Below, piece by piece: positions 23,647 to 24,015 of a stretch of DNA of 24,015 nucleotides (position 1 is the first letter of the stretch; every line of letters begins with the position of its first letter). The stretch lies in contig CAZXVW010000048.1 in NCBI GenBank assembly GCA_964644025.1, positions 1 through 24,015 of the forward strand, given 5' to 3'. The DNA is from CAZXVW01 sp964644025 (GTDB taxonomy: Bacteria; Acidobacteriota; Terriglobia; Bryobacterales; Bryobacteraceae). The notes below the pieces were generated by a model. The model worked only from the letters and a program-made list of their open reading frames with translations, did no database searches and was not told where the DNA came from. Position numbers and translations under genes: made by a program.

Positions 23647-24015
23647 CTATCCGTATTCAAAACCGGCAGTGGCGTAAACCAGCCGGGGATCTCCCCGAAC
23701 AGGGGCGGCCCGCGCGGCGCCGGCGCCCACCATGCGGACCAGGCGCCGCTTCATCTCGAACCCGAATTCCCGGGCGAGCCGGACAGCTTCCGCGTTCTCC
23801 GGAAGAAGGTCCCAATAGATAGTGTCGCGCGGGTGGGACCTCAGAGACCAGGCCAGCAGGGAGCGCGCCGTTTTCGGCGTCAGCGCCACACAAGGGCCAA
23901 AGGTAAAAGCCGCCGCGCCGGGCCGGACCAGGGCGAAGCCCGCCCCAGCGATGAATGCGGCCTCGTGCCGGGCCAGACGCTCGAGCAACCGGCCGCGGCC
24001 GGCGCCGAACGCCCG
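23647..24015 (-). CDS. GNAT-type acetyltransferase (5' part outside window)
   Basis: The frame is open to the window edge and ends six bases before the folP start. The visible 122 residues look like the C-terminal half of a two-part GNAT protein: FTFGPCVALTPKTARSLLAWSL, a beta strand IYWDLLPENAEAVRLAREFGFEMKR, the loop RRLVRMV, and the end RLVYATAGFEYG. This matches the C-terminal acetyltransferase-type domain whose members end in AGFE(L/Y)G. The acceptor substrate is unknown. Confidence 0.75.
   Translation of the reverse strand, partial: RAFGAGRGRLLERLARHEAAFIAGAGFALVRPGAAAFTFGPCVALTPKTARSLLAWSLRSHPRDTIYWDLLPENAEAVRLAREFGFEMKRRLVRMVGAGAARAAPVRGDPRLVYATAGFEYG

Overview
The window is GC-rich, gene-dense and bacterial, with no rRNA, tRNA, CRISPR array or transposase that I can see. 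Gene content points to an Acidobacteriota genome of the Bryobacterales/Solibacter kind. The signs are many Tat-exported catabolic enzymes (sulfatase, enolase-superfamily enzyme, amidohydrolase, BNR propeller), an S46 dipeptidyl-peptidase, PEGA and RDD proteins, and a methyltransferase whose tail resembles the IPT-like domain common in Solibacter proteins. The lineage is an inference from gene families, not from a marker gene.

Layout. Positions 1-1828 (+): a partial nuclease-like gene overlapping hpt, then a small exported protein with three internal repeats. Positions 1883-8920 form an island in which five coding units carry twin-arginine leaders: a sulfatase, a mandelate-racemase-like lipoprotein, a truncated amidohydrolase, a reductive dehalogenase RdhA with its small membrane partner RdhB (the only + strand genes here), and a BNR-type propeller protein. 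RdhAB lies between two gene remnants on the opposite strand: the 5' third of an amidohydrolase and the 3' end of a glycosidase-like gene. Positions 9143-13406: a zinc-ribbon RDD membrane protein, a DPP7-like S46 peptidase (-) and a circularly permuted ATP-grasp-like protein. Positions 13439-17064: a highly reduced Wzt-like ABC protein (-), divergent by only 21 nt from a beta-helix protein that is translationally coupled to a methyltransferase with an added beta-rich tail. Positions 17159-20335: a 4-hydroxybutyryl-CoA dehydratase-type enzyme followed by an acyl-CoA ligase. Positions 20336-22677: a short region with a direct repeat and a possible coding remnant, an OprO/OprP-type porin (-) and a PEGA-domain protein. 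Positions 22792-24015 (-): folP and a partial GNAT acetyltransferase gene, tightly packed.

How the genes may work together: the first island looks like periplasmic breakdown of sulfated and perhaps halogenated organic matter. The dehydratase/ligase pair could activate a hydroxy acid to its CoA ester and convert it to an enoyl-CoA. The porin, the peptidase and the exported proteins suit an outer-membrane scavenger. No intergenic gap exceeds 300 bases. The most unusual items are the rdhAB cassette between remnants, and the ABC-like protein that has lost its helical subdomain and catalytic glutamate but kept a Wzt-type sugar-binding domain.
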